Below are positions 26,885 to 38,689 of a stretch of 64,000 bases of DNA, piece after piece; position 1 is the first letter of the stretch; every line of letters starts with the position of its first letter. This DNA comes from Acanthopleura granulata (lineage: Eukaryota; Mollusca; Polyplacophora; Chitonida; Chitonidae). The DNA lies in assembly GCA_016165875.1 (NCBI GenBank), contig JABBOT010000005.1, positions 29,965,943-30,029,942 on the forward strand. The letters are read 5' to 3'. Under the pieces are notes generated by a model. It was not told the origin of the DNA, searched no databases, and was given only the letters and a program-made list of their open reading frames with translations. Made by a program: the position numbers and the translations under genes.

Positions 26885-27480
26885 ATGAGGCCAAGTGTGG
26901 TTAGTTGTGGAGGGAAAGCATTGTATGTCATTCGGCTATTGGAGAATGCAAGGTGTACAATTCGGAGCTAAGACAAGGTCCTCTTGCTAATAGCTTCTGA
27001 AGAAACAGCAAGACAAATTGGGTTTTCACACTCGTATCTCCCATGCCGTCTCCTATCGTATTTCCAACCAAATAATTTCAACTAACTGCGTTACTATCTA
27101 CCTCCCATCACAGAATGAACAACATATACTTTTTTTTTCCTTCTGACAATAACGCATCCTAAGACACTGCGCGGATCAAAACGCTCACACGTTTTGCAAG
27201 AGGCCAACAGTGTTCAGCTGTCACGGGAAGGCATTCTTGGTCTTTTGGGTGTTGGAACATGCAAGTTGTACAATTCGGAGCTGAGACAAAGCCCTCTTGC
27301 TAAAAGCTTCTCAGGAGAAAGCAGGACCAAAAGAGATTGAGCACTCTTTTATCCCATGCCCCCCCCCTCCGTTTTCTAGTCAAGGTCGTTCCGAGATAAT
27401 CTCAACTAACTGCGATATTATGAACCTCCCATCGGAAAATCAACAACGTATAATTTTTTCCTCCTTCCTTAATCTTACTG
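26885..27480 (+). repeat. Local ~300-bp tandem duplication in copy 5
   Basis: The stretch beginning at the GAGGCCAAGTGTG-like sequence occurs twice, near 26,885-27,188 and 27,189-27,480. Both members contain ATGCAAG.TGTACAATTCGGAGCT. The second member matches copy 3 (14,630-14,905) more closely than the first, down to the run of nine C before TCCGTTTTCT. Confidence 0.75.
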
Positions 27481-27664
27481 TCATCTGAAGACAGTGGCTG
27501 GATTTTCTTTGTGTTCCATAAGACAATTCTAAGCCCTTTATAACCCCTTTGAAGAACGGCGTTGGCGTTGTGAATACCGAGAAAATCCGTCAAGACGCAA
27601 TCGTGACTGGCAGTGAAATTGAAAACCACTCCATCACTTCAGTTGCCCATTTTCAGCTCGGTTG

Positions 27665-27895
27665 TCATCCCGAGGCGTCATGCCATTGTCTGCTATCCTC
27701 AACTCTTCCATAACAAATCACACCATGTTTTCCGCGTTCTACAAATTTGCTCGAACAGGGGTATGAATGGGATGGAATCCAGCAAACAAAAGACGAGTTA
27801 TTAAAGTTTATGTTGCTGTCTGGGACAAAATTATACAGCCCAGAATTGATTAGTAGGCAAACTACCGAAGTTGTCCAGCCGATTGGAAGATCCAT
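27665..27895 (-). other. Candidate small ORF, unit copy 5 (76 codons)
   Basis: The same ATG and MDLPIGWTTSVVC start, with GLYNFVPDSNI and GKHGVIC. The usual stop after the IC position is changed, adding about 15 residues of unrelated C-terminus. This is the longest intact version with an ATG. Confidence 0.2.
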
Positions 27896-28644
27896 TTAGA
27901 GGAATATTATGGAGTTAGACAGTGTCCCTGGTATGGGAATAATGCTCAGACCGATTTCCAGGATGCTATTAGGCATTGTAGACTACTGAGAAGTAGTAAC
28001 TACAGCCTAAGAAATAACCTTCTTTTCCTCTGGTCTTGTACGACAGAGAGTAAAGGTATTAGCTTGTAAGACAACGAAGACCCAAAGGTACAAAAGATCG
28101 AAGGGAAAAGCACCAGAGGACAAAATGTCCCAGAAACATAAGACCTAATAACATAAGATACAATATATAAATGATGGAAGAAGACCGAAGTAAATATAAA
28201 AACTCTGCTTATTAGAATAAATGGATTACTAGTGAGAGTTACCGCTATATGAAATGTACATGTATTTAAAGATGAAAGTGCTTATCTGTTAGAGTTTATA
28301 GTTTATGTTTACAATTTAAATTATATTCATCTCTCAGTGTATTTGAGGGCAGTCTGGAAATATTTGCCTGACGATTACCGCTTTATGTTGAACTACTCGG
28401 TTAACGTTAAATGAAGGAAGTGTTAATTATGTTGCAAATTCTTTTGTAACCAAGCTTTTATTCAGTCATTGTTAGATCTCTCTGTTAAATACTTATATGT
28501 GTCTATGAGCGAGGCATTGAAATAGCTGGCTACGGACTTGCATCAATACTAAAATAACGTATATATATACATCCGTGCTTATATCACACTGAGAATAGAG
28601 CAGATTGGCTCTTATGTGCAGCGGAACACAATGTCGTTTGGGGT

Positions 28645-29460
28645 TGTCCATCATTCCATGCGAATTGCATTTTTTGTTTGTTTCCCATTGTGTATCACTC
28701 CGTGTTCATAGCATTATTTGTTGTTCACCATCCATCGTCTATCAACCCGTGATCGTTGCATTTTTTGTTGGTTTTTCTACATTGTCTATCACGTCTTCAT
28801 TGCACTCTTTCAATCCTTTGTTTACTCCCCACTGTCTGTGCACCAGTGTTCTCTGCGTCCTTTGTTGGTTACTCTCCATTGTCTGTCACCCAGTGTCCGT
28901 TACTTCCTTTCTTGTTCACTCTGTATCGTCTGTCAACCAGAGCTGGTTGCATTCTTTCTTGGTTACACCCCATTGTCCGTCACCCAGTGTTCGTGGAATT
29001 CTTTGTTGTTTACTCTCCATTATCTGTCACCCAGTATTTGTTGCATTTCCTTTGTTGTTTACCTTCCATTGTCTGTCAACCAGTGTTTGTTGCATTCTTT
29101 CTTGATTACATCCTTTTGTCTCTGTCCCAGTGTTGCTTGCACCCTTTGTTTCCTACTCTCCATTGTCTGTCACTCAGTTTCCGTTGCACCCTTTGTTGTT
29201 TACTCCACATTGTCTGTCAACCAGTGCCCGTGGCATTTTTTGTTGTTGTTTATTCTCCATTGTCTGTCACCCAATATTTATTGCTTCCTTTGTGGTTTAC
29301 TCTCTATTGCCTGTCACCTACTGTTCGTTGCATCCTTTGTTGCTTCACTTCCAATGTCTGTCAAGCAGTATTCTCTGCATCCTTTGTTAATTACTCCTAA
29401 TTGTCTATCACCCAGTATTTACTGCATCCTTTCTTCTTTGTTCTACACTGTATATCTGCT
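28645..29460 (+). repeat. 47-bp minisatellite, copy 5 (expanded)
   Basis: About 17 fairly regular members with the motif CTCCATTGTCTGTCACCCAG then TGTTCGTTGCATCCTTTGTTG. Because 47 is not a multiple of 3, the frame rotates every member. This produces long overlapping frames (up to 267 codons) rich in Cys, Leu, Phe and Ser that should not be annotated as genes. Confidence 0.85.
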
Positions 29461-31890
29461 CAATAGCATTTGGACACAACTATTTACAGAAATAAGATTG
29501 ATTACTGTCATGAAAGTCTAACGTATGCTTGGGGAGGTAACAGCTAACGTTAAAGATTTAACTCGATATATGATGAGATAAAATTTGCAACCTTCAGCGT
29601 AGCGAGTCAGGCAGAGGCATGTGGGACATCATCGAGGGTCAGTCACGGCTAGCATTGTATCGACCCCACAACGATCAAATTCCACTCCAAATCTTAGGTT
29701 TGTTAGTTTGACAAGTAAAATATCGGGCAGCCTCGGCACAGCCCTCTATTCGGGTTGACTAACTTAATATTCTGTGTGATATGAAATGAAAGAAATCTAT
29801 TCATCTTCCATCAAATTAATTGCGCACGCCACTATATCGAACGACTTCTCTCTTACAGGATAAACTGGAGGATTCAGTGTCTTCTTACGGCGTTCTGACT
29901 GTGAGATTGAAAAGTAATTTTCCCAGAACGTAGATATAACAGCATTTTCGATGTTCTCTTGCTAAGGGGACGGGACATGCATCCAATACCTTAGAACTAG
30001 TCAACATCTTTCTCTCGTTAATTTGAGGAGCTACCGGCTCCATAACAAATAGTTAAAAGTACCGAGTCCCAATTTCTTTTGCCTTTCACAAGACAAAACA
30101 GGCTCGACCCTTGCGCCGCAACGATTTGCGTTGTCTAGAAACAAGTCCGTTAGCTTTCAAGCGATAGTCTCCTCACCAGATGGCGATAGCTTCATTTGAA
30201 TGCTTCGTGTCATTTCATGTCAAAGTTGAAGCTCAATCTTGCGGTCAGCAACACCTGCTCTAAATACCAGGAATCCGCTGTGAAAGGGAGGAGGAATCAG
30301 GTGCCAGGCGATCTGTAACGTTGAAGTCTTCAAGGTCTCATTGCAATTCTGAAGTTGACCAACTTCGGGGTTGAAACGCTATAGTGAGGTTATATTGTGC
30401 TGAACCACTCATCGCTCATGCAGATGAATACGACAGACTACAACAGATGCCCATGTACATTTTTGGCGCAAAATCCATAAACTAGCCGTATGATAGCTAT
30501 TTGATGACCTTGACAGCTTTAAACTAACCTCAGCCGTTACTGGGTTCCAGATGGATTGATGTTTTTCTCTTTGCCCCGTACAAATGTCTCGAAAAGTTCA
30601 AATAATAGGTCACTTTAATAGATGAGTGATTTACCGGTAAGTCAATGCCGATATTGACATCTTACTAACTAATTGTTTCAATTTGGAAATGTTTCGATCT
30701 TTTCATTCGTTAAATCTTGGCCTCTATCGACTTAAAAGCGGAAGCAATCTCCGCTCAGGTCAACATAAATCAGGTACAGAAGCAAAGGTCAGGAAATAGA
30801 GCAGGTATTTGCGAGACCGAGTTAACAGCTACAAAAAAAGTTTACCGTGTGTAATACACGAGTGAAGAGAGCTTAAAATAGCAAGCCATGATAATATGTT
30901 GTCATTATGAAGTTTGACAAATTCATTATGAATAGAAATATGACAAACACAATTCTCGATTTTTTAAACAAACTTTTAGCACAAACGCCGTGAAGAACAA
31001 CCTTCTACCGGATGCTCCTTTAAAGGTAACATTTGAGGTAAGCATTACATCAACATGGAATAAACATGCCCAGGGCTGTGAACACTCTGATGCAGATGTG
31101 TTGATCCAGAAAGAGCTCCTTGGCACCACGAGTACAGCGCTGAAAACGTTAATCAAGCTTTCTAAACCAAAAAGCACTCACGTCTCGTTCATAAACTATC
31201 ACTAAGCGTCACTTACATGGACCAGATAAGGGTAACGCCTATAATAATTTCGGTGTCTCACCATTGTACACCATACACATCTTAGTCTACTTCATCATAA
31301 TCAGCTCTTTTCACGCAACTCGCTTGCTAAATAAACACTGTCGAGTATGTTTTCAAAGACAGTTTTACCGATGACTGGGTTGATTTAAGCGAGAAAATAT
31401 TCCAGTAGTTGGGTTCGTTTATCAGAAAACTAGTAATTTGACTCTAGTTTTCCCCGCTGTTTTTCAGGCCACTTGAAGTAGAGTTTCCTTGCTTTCAGTC
31501 TACTGAAAACAGACAAGAAAAATTAATGTGAGCTTTATTGCCTTTATTAATCTCACTGTAAAATAAATTCAGCTCCCACAAAAATCGAATAGGGAATCTT
31601 TTAAGGGGGTAGACAAGCTGTAGGTATCGGAACGTCGAATGTAAGTAGTGAGTGGTTTTCCACTAAACAAATAGCGCTCTTTGGAGAAAAGCAATTAGGT
31701 CAATTCCTCATACAGGACTAGATAGACGTCCGTCTTAGGCCCCTTACCACCAATACTCCCCATAAGTCTGTTTATACAGATAGCTGAGCCGAATTCGAAA
31801 TCTCCCGCTTAATCCGGTTACAGTAGAGTTTATGTTCACCGTAGAGGACATCAGGGCACAGGATGAACAGGTTAAAACTTTAACTTCGAC

Positions 31891-31998
31891 CCTGCGGATG
31901 GTCGTGGGTTTGCAACGTGCTGTACTCGGTTCCCTCCGGCCATAATGCTCCGTCTTATAGGTGAAATATTCTTGAGTAAAATATCACTCAAATAAATG
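31891..31998 (+). mobile_element. SINE fragment, copy 5 (same site as copy 4)
   Basis: The same element at the same position of the unit as in copy 4, with the same truncation point, and flanked by ACTTCGAC and ATGTCGAC. It must derive from the same insertion event, before copies 4 and 5 separated or by conversion between them. Confidence 0.85.
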
Positions 31999-33182
31999 AA
32001 TGTCGACTTGTTCGGTTCAAAGTCTATCCAGAATGAAATAGCTGTAATGCACGTCCAAAAGGTCAGGTTTGTCTTGATACTGTGTTCGATTCATTACCAG
32101 AATTACTTTTCTGAGGGATATTTCTTCGGCGGTTTTGATGGAAAATACACTGCTGCTCGATGGGACTACCTGCTTCTTAAACAAGTTCTACCCGTCTTCT
32201 CCTATCGCATCCACCTACCTCTGACCGAAAGGTAACGTTCCAGAACATAGATGTACTGTGTGATCTACTTTTGATTCCGTGATGGACACCTTTATTTGTG
32301 TCCTGTTGTGAAAATAAAAAGTAAAAACATGCTTAAGAACAAGCCATGAAGCGTCAAAATAAATCATTACCAAACCTCGACCCAGAGAGTTATTAAATAG
32401 AGTTAATACCTGGGTATGTCCTGTTTATTTTGTGTTTATGGGAGCAAAACGTTTCACAGATTGAGGTCATATTTTCTCCACCCGGGAAACTCACCGTCAT
32501 CATGCGCGACAGAAACTTGGCAATATGCATGCTGTTAAACAATATTCAATAACTGATACCAGGTGATGCGACCGATCGGCGGTGGATGATTGGTTTGTAG
32601 CCGAGCTTCAGTTTTATTCCAAATATATTTAGAGGAATAAATAAATATTTCAACGCAGTTAACGAAATTCGAGCTGTTGCTCCCCTGAACTATGAATGTT
32701 TGTTTAGTCTGTTCTGAGTGAAATCGAATTATCGAGCATCAGCCAAATGTAAAATTGAAGCAACTGGTAGTGTGTCCAACGATTCAAGAACATCTCATCC
32801 GCCTAAATAAGTAGAACAAGTCCCTGCCTGAGATGAAAGCGACAAGCGTTTGACTTCATAGGCATTCTCGGCGTGAATTTCAAATTTCACTCTCCAATGT
32901 CGGCCTTGAGTCTGCTCAATTTCGTGTTACATTTTTCATTTCTATTCATATTTGACTCGGACAACATCCAAGAATTACGAATTTCAAACTCATCATGACG
33001 CTTAAACCCCATGTCTGTTTTCTGATTAATATAATTAACTTTGTTTTCTAAGCGTGTGCTTTCTTTCTACGAAGTACCTTAAATAGCAGATCTGCAAAAT
33101 GTACAACTGTTATGACACGGTAAACACAGTTAACAATATTATTTCTCTGGGAACCATGTAAGATATTTTAAAGTCTTAAAGT

Positions 33183-33761
33183 AAAAGACAATAAAACTTG
33201 TGATGAAAGTTATTTCAGAAGAGAGGTTAAGCAGACCTAGGCGGGCCTAGTCATTTTATGACGTATTTGGTAACTCCATAAATCATCTTTTAAACTGAAA
33301 TTCTTACAAGGCCAGTGGATACGCCATTTTAGAGAAATTTTAGAGATGATGTTGCATCATCCGTACCCTACGCTTTTCCGTCTATTACTACAATCGAAGG
33401 TCACACATTGTGGTCTCTTGAATGTAACCTTGTGAATTAACCCCAAACGTATTCCACAGTCACTTTCTCGTTGAAAATGAATTTAAAGTATACTAGAATT
33501 GTCTCGTAGTCACGAGGAAAACAACTGATTTAACACTACTTCTATGTGGCAAAATGATAAACTGCGTACTGCTCACGTCACACGCCCTTCATTGGCTAAA
33601 ACTGAGCCCGTTTGATTTTCCCCTACTCGGGCGTTTTTGCTTGCTTTAAACTTCAACATCTCGGTTATCATACATCAGAAAAATAAAAATTTGACGTTTC
33701 CTGAACTATAAACAGGATTCTTTCTCCATACATATACACATTTGGTCTCATGTTGTCTTTT
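33183..33761. mobile_element. MITE-like insert, copy 5
   Basis: The counterpart of the copy 4 insert, about 580 bp. Its ends form a perfect 9-base inverted repeat, AAAAGACAA (33183-33191) and TTGTCTTTT (33753-33761). Internal sequence matches copy 4 over most of its length, with about 90 bases of net deletion. It has TCACGTCA near 33573, an inverted CCAAT (ATTGGCT, near 33591) and TATAAACA near 33707. Confidence 0.5.
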
Positions 33762-35691
33762 CCTTCAAACAAAATCGATATTGCCACTTAAATTTTACAC
33801 GTATGCACGGTATTTGCGATATGCGGACAATATCTATAAAAAAATTTACCCAAACTTTGCTCAGTCGAAGAAAATATAGAGAAGGTAACTGTATGCGTTG
33901 AAAGTAGAAAAACGTGCAAAAAGCAAGGTTTCTGAAATATCTCGGAAAAAATCGGATCCACAACAGATAATCATCGATTATTTCAAAAAATAAATATTTC
34001 AGAAAAAAAGCAAAACCACATTGGAGAACAGACGCAAATGACATGCTGAGCAGAGTGACAGGCAACCTTTATTCCTGACGTATCGTCAGTGGTAAACCAC
34101 AGACAGGGCGCTTGGAAGTCTCTTTTTATATATCTTCAGAACATTTCCCGCGTTGTCCAACAGGTATTTTTTTCTAAGTAGCGACTATTTAGCTGTGCTT
34201 GGATCTCTCCGTCGTTAGTAAAACTTCTTAGGATTATGAAACACAACCAATTTAATCGATTGTAAGATTGAAATATTCGTTTCAAAAGGGTTTCAGCGGA
34301 TTAAAACATGACTTAGACACCACTAGCCTTTGTGTTAGAGGTTTCTTGCTGGACTCCAGGTTCCTGTTTTCCGAAGCTTGTTAAGTTCAGCAAGCTGCCT
34401 AACGTCAGGAGTTTAACGGCTTTATCCAATATAGTGTGTTTCCCCGAAAGACTGAACATACACACTTTATAACGGTAGAATTATGTTGCTTGAGAGTTTC
34501 CTGAAACCAGTCCAGGTTTGCTTTAGGCTGAGTGTCGTGTTTCAGATTATTTCAGCCCTCTCCACATTCTTGAAAGCTCAAATATGTTCTTCACATGCAC
34601 ATTTAAACTCTTGCCACCGACTAAAGTATATTTAACTAGGCATTTCATATGAATATAATAATCGCTATACACATACAACCTTTCAGTCTGCTTTGTCGTG
34701 TTCTTCTTATACGAAATGACTGAGTAGTGATCTTCTAGAATCTAGCTATAGGAAGTTACCTTGACATAGGGATAAATGCAAATGGGAGAAGGGTGTAAAT
34801 ATTTGTTTGCAGAGGTCACCATATAGGACGCCTTACAGGACGCGATTTCAGGCATACATACTGGCGATATATGAGGGAGCGCTTACAAAACGATCCCAGA
34901 GTGCCTTTGATGTGATGTAGAAGTTGTAAACAGCTTCTTCACCTTATCAAACGACGAACCTTCCGTGTGGTATCAGGCGTTTACAGCACAACGGGATCAA
35001 TCTTTTCAAAGACTTGTCATCTCTAGGCGGTCAGTGTCTCCCACTTCCGCTAGATTAATGTAAACACAAAATTATCAAAGCTTTGTTGGATCTTGCGCAC
35101 GTATAGCTTATTTCTATGGTATGTTAGTTTAACACATCACGTTCACCAAATGCCCAAGTGCGTTCGGTTGTTGCGGAAAAGCATTTCTGGTCTTTCCGCT
35201 ATTGGAGTATGCAAGGTGTACAGGTCGGAGCTAAGAAAAAGCCCTCTTGCTAAAAGCTTCTCAAGAGACACCAGAGCAAAAAATGAGACTTAGCACTCCT
35301 TTCTCCCCTACCCCTTCCTTCTACCGTTCTCCAGTAAAGGCCATAATGATATAATCTCAACTAACTGCATTACAATGTACCTCCCATCGCAAAGATGAAC
35401 AACATATATTTTTTTCTTCCTTCTGTCAATAACACATCCTAAGCCTCTTCAAGGACCACAACGGTCTAAACTTCCTTAATCAAACTCTCATTTGAAGTCA
35501 GTGGCAAGACTTCGTTCCACAAGACAATTTTAAATTCATCATAAATGAAAAATGTTTTCGTCTCGGAATGGTATGGAAAGCCGTCAAAACGACACTGGTG
35601 ACTGGCAGTGAAATTGAAAACCTCTTTATCACTTAAGTCATCTACTTTCAGTTTGGTTTTAAGACTATTGTCTGCTTTCCTCGATGCCTCC

Positions 35692-35877
35692 CTAACAAAT
35701 TTCACCATGTTTTTCGCGTTCTGCAAATTTGCTTGAAGAAGAATTTGAATGGGATTGAGTCCAGCAAACAAAAGACAAGTTATTAAGGTTTATGTTGCTG
35801 CCTGGGACAAAATTATACAGCCCAGAGTTGATTAGTGGGCAAACTACCGAGGTTTTTCAGCCGATTGGAAGATCCAT
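35692..35877 (-). pseudogene. Small ORF equivalent, copy 6: nonsense at codon 7
   Basis: The ATG (35875-35877) and stop (35692-35694) are conserved and the interior is otherwise open for 61 codons. The Trp codon at position 7 is TGA. This is the only copy with a premature stop. Confidence 0.2.
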
Positions 35878-35931
35878 TTAGTGGCCTATTATGGAGTAAA
35901 ACAATGTCTTTGGTATGGGAATAATGCGCAG

Positions 35932-36321
35932 ACATTCCTTAACTTGTGGTTTAACGATAGGACCAATACTACCTATCTCTAATTGTTAACTCACTGCCCT
36001 GTTATCAGAATTCCACTTCTTCTGAAATTTAGGCTGAAAGTTCTGCCTACTAAACTGATTAGTTAACTCATCTGCCATTCTAGCAGCAGTCTTAAGGTCC
36101 CTGACTTTTTGGTCGCCTAGGTAAACGCTGGCCTCATGAGGAACACTGTTCTTAAATTCTTCCAGAAAAACAGCCTTCCTTAAGTTTTTAAAAGAAGGAT
36201 CTAACTTCAGATCCCTGTACCAGCTATCAAACAGTGTTTCTTTACGCTTAGCAAACCTAACGTAAGTTTCATCAAACCGCTTCCCTAACAGGCTGAACTT
36301 CTGTCTGTAGGCCTCTGGTAC
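35932..36321 (-). mobile_element. LTR-retrotransposon Gag fragment, minus strand, copy 6
   Basis: A foreign segment that replaces about 200 bp of the unit. On the minus strand 111 codons are open from 36321 to a TAA at 35986-35988, and the same frame continues 18 codons to a Cys codon at the junction. Readable motifs are YVRFAKRKETLFDSWYR and VFLEEFKNSVP, then a helical AARMADELTNQF segment. This is the capsid arrangement of Ty3/gypsy-type Gag. The fragment ends about where the zinc knuckle would begin. There is no ATG, both ends are missing and the frame has one stop; it is a dead fragment. Confidence 0.75.
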
Positions 36322-37254
36322 ATTGTCAACTTCTTTGATCTATATAATGTTGAACATACTAAACAGTCACATGCCTCTGAGATCATGCGAATTCAGGGCA
36401 AATCTTGAGGGATTAGCCAAAAGAGAGCGAGCAAAGCCCACAGCTGTTCGCGAAAACTGGGGTGTTTTCGCACGATTACTTAGATGTCACTTCAGGTTAT
36501 TCGCTGTTAAATCGGACTTGGAATTTCGCGTCAGCACCCGTCAGGTAGAGGCGATTAATGTCGTGATAATGCCGTGATTGACCACGGGGACGACTTTCCA
36601 CAAAGAATGATTGCTAGGTACCAAGCGAATTGTGTGCCTACCTCTTTGGATCTGCCCGTCATGGAAATATTTGCTGAAGGCGAACTCATTTCCATCCTGT
36701 CGCTTTCAAGTTGACTGTTAACACTGGGATACGGAACAAAAAACCCAGAGGTATAAAAGACTCAAGGAAAAAACACCACAGGACAAAATGACCCAGAGAC
36801 ATAAGACGTAATAATATAAGATACAAGATATAAATGATGGACGAAGACCGAAGTTAATATAGAAATGCAAGTGATTAGAACGAATGGTTTACTAGTGACA
36901 GATGCCGTTATATCAGACGTACATGTATTTAAAGATGAAAATGCTTAGCTGGTGGAGTTTATACTTTATGTTCACATTTTAAATGATATTCATATCTCAG
37001 TATATTTGGAGGCTCTTCAGAAGCATTTGTCTGACCATAACCTCTCCAGGTCGACATGAAGTTTACCTACTCGGTGAATGATAAATGCGGGATATACTAC
37101 AATTATATTGTAAATTCTTTTGTAACCAAACTTTTATTCAGTCATTGTTAAATCTCTCTGTTAAATACACGTGTCTGCCTATTACTAAGGCTTAGAAATA
37201 GTTGACTGTGGGTTTGCATAAATACTTAATATGATATATATACTCTGGCTTTTG

Positions 37255-37790
37255 TTACACTTAGCCTGGAGCAGAGTTAGTTCTTATGTGCTGCTGAAAA
37301 CAATGCCGTTTGGGTCTTGTGTCACTTGGACCGTAATGTCGATTTCTTTTTATGTTTCACAGAGAGTCCAATGGGTTTCTATGTTTCACGAAGAGTAATC
37401 CCTTTTAGGATTCATGTCTCAAAAAGCCTAACCTCGATTGAGCGTTTTGTCTCACGTAGCCTAGATTTGCTTCTTGTTTGTGGATTGGTGTTCGCCCTAC
37501 TGAAGAATATTTCCCCTATACGAGGGTGGCCAGCATAATGATCGGACACAACCAGGCAGTGCCCGGGGTAAACCCACGACCGACTGCATAGGTGAGAGGC
37601 TCCTGAGTCACACGGATCGTAGAGTTCAATGGGTCTTACGTTTTACCGAGCCTAACGCCGATTGGTCTCTATGTCTCATATAGCCTAACGCCGATAGAGC
37701 GATGTATGTCACGAAGTCTGGTGTCCAATGGGTTGTTTTGTCTCACAGAGCCTAATGTCAGTTGCGCCCTATGTCCTCTAGTGTCTATGC
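37255..37790 (+). repeat. Degenerate 35-40-bp repeats, copy 6, split by a SINE
   Basis: The longest cluster of this motif. A minus-strand SINE fragment (37491-37595) interrupts it; the motif resumes on both sides (TTTTGTCTCACGTAGCC before, TACGTTTTACCGAGCC after). Confidence 0.7.
37491..37595 (-). mobile_element. SINE fragment, minus strand, copy 6
   Basis: Read on the minus strand it gives GGTCGTGGGTTTACCCCGGG, a stretch with CATTATGCTGGCC, then GAAATATTCTTCAGTA. This is the same family as at 7651, without its A-rich end. It interrupts the 35-40-bp repeats. Confidence 0.8.
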
Positions 37791-38689
37791 ACCGTCTCTG
37801 GGTTAAAATTTCCATCGATCATTGCCCCGCCGCAAGCGCTCGTAACGCCATAAGGATGTCTTGTATACTCTCTGCTCGCTTTTAATTTTCAACTTTTGGT
37901 AACCACAGCATCACAAAATAAAAACATGCGTTTCTGTTTAATAGACTGAAAATTGTGAATAAAAACGTTAAATATTATTTTGCACCACCGTCGAGATAAC
38001 AATTGAAATATCCCACGCCTTAATTCTCCCATTAGGTTTGTTGATTCATATGAATGCCCGTGGTATTTACCCAGGGCATGCCTAGGTGTTTGGGCAGCGT
38101 AATTGCTGGGGACTCCCAAGGTCGAGTTGTGCAATCCGCCCTCACACTTATATCAAGCAACCAAAGACAGTGTCGTATTTCCAATTCTGGTAATTTGATC
38201 GACAGGGCGTCCTCATTAGAGTGTGTTTACATTTCCATTGTTTGCCGACGGCCTCCAGATACAGGCCACCTCGTGTAAAAGGACAGCAACCGTAAGCATT
38301 GTCCAACAAAGTGTCAGGCGATATGATGGGATCGTTGCACCGATGAGACACAATAATGGCTGCACTTATTTTCACAGGATGTTCAACCCGAAAACATGTC
38401 AGTCATTTCCGTGCCAAATAATATCCCCGTCCAGCTCTGGGCTGGTGTCCAAAATCTTGTCTTAACTTGGGGTTAAATAAACTGTGTACTTTGAAAGAAA
38501 ATTGCAATCAGCGTCAGTGGATGGCGGGAAAGTGGCAAGGCACTGAGATTACCTGCTCTTTTTTATCTAATCAACTTTAGTAACAATTTTTATTTACATG
38601 TGTGGACATTTGTTTACTTTTTTTAAAGTGTCGAGTTTAATAAAGCGATCATTACGAAGCCATTAGAAGTCCTCGTTCTCGGTGTTGTT

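Larger units (their letters stand above)
26725..34996 (+). repeat. Long tandem unit, copy 5 (mosaic)
   Basis: A near-complete direct copy, about 8.3 kb. Its left half resembles copy 7: the 35-40-bp repeats pass straight into the minisatellite at the same junction (28,640 here, 46,590 there). Its right half resembles copy 4, with the same SINE site and the same MITE-like insert. It also contains a local duplication (26,885-27,480) whose second member closely matches copy 3. Shared junctions with different partners are direct evidence of exchange between units. Confidence 0.85.

Noticed and set aside
28718..29521. 267-codon plus-strand frame
   Set aside because: Same cause as in copy 7: 47-bp minisatellite translation, with two other overlapping long frames.
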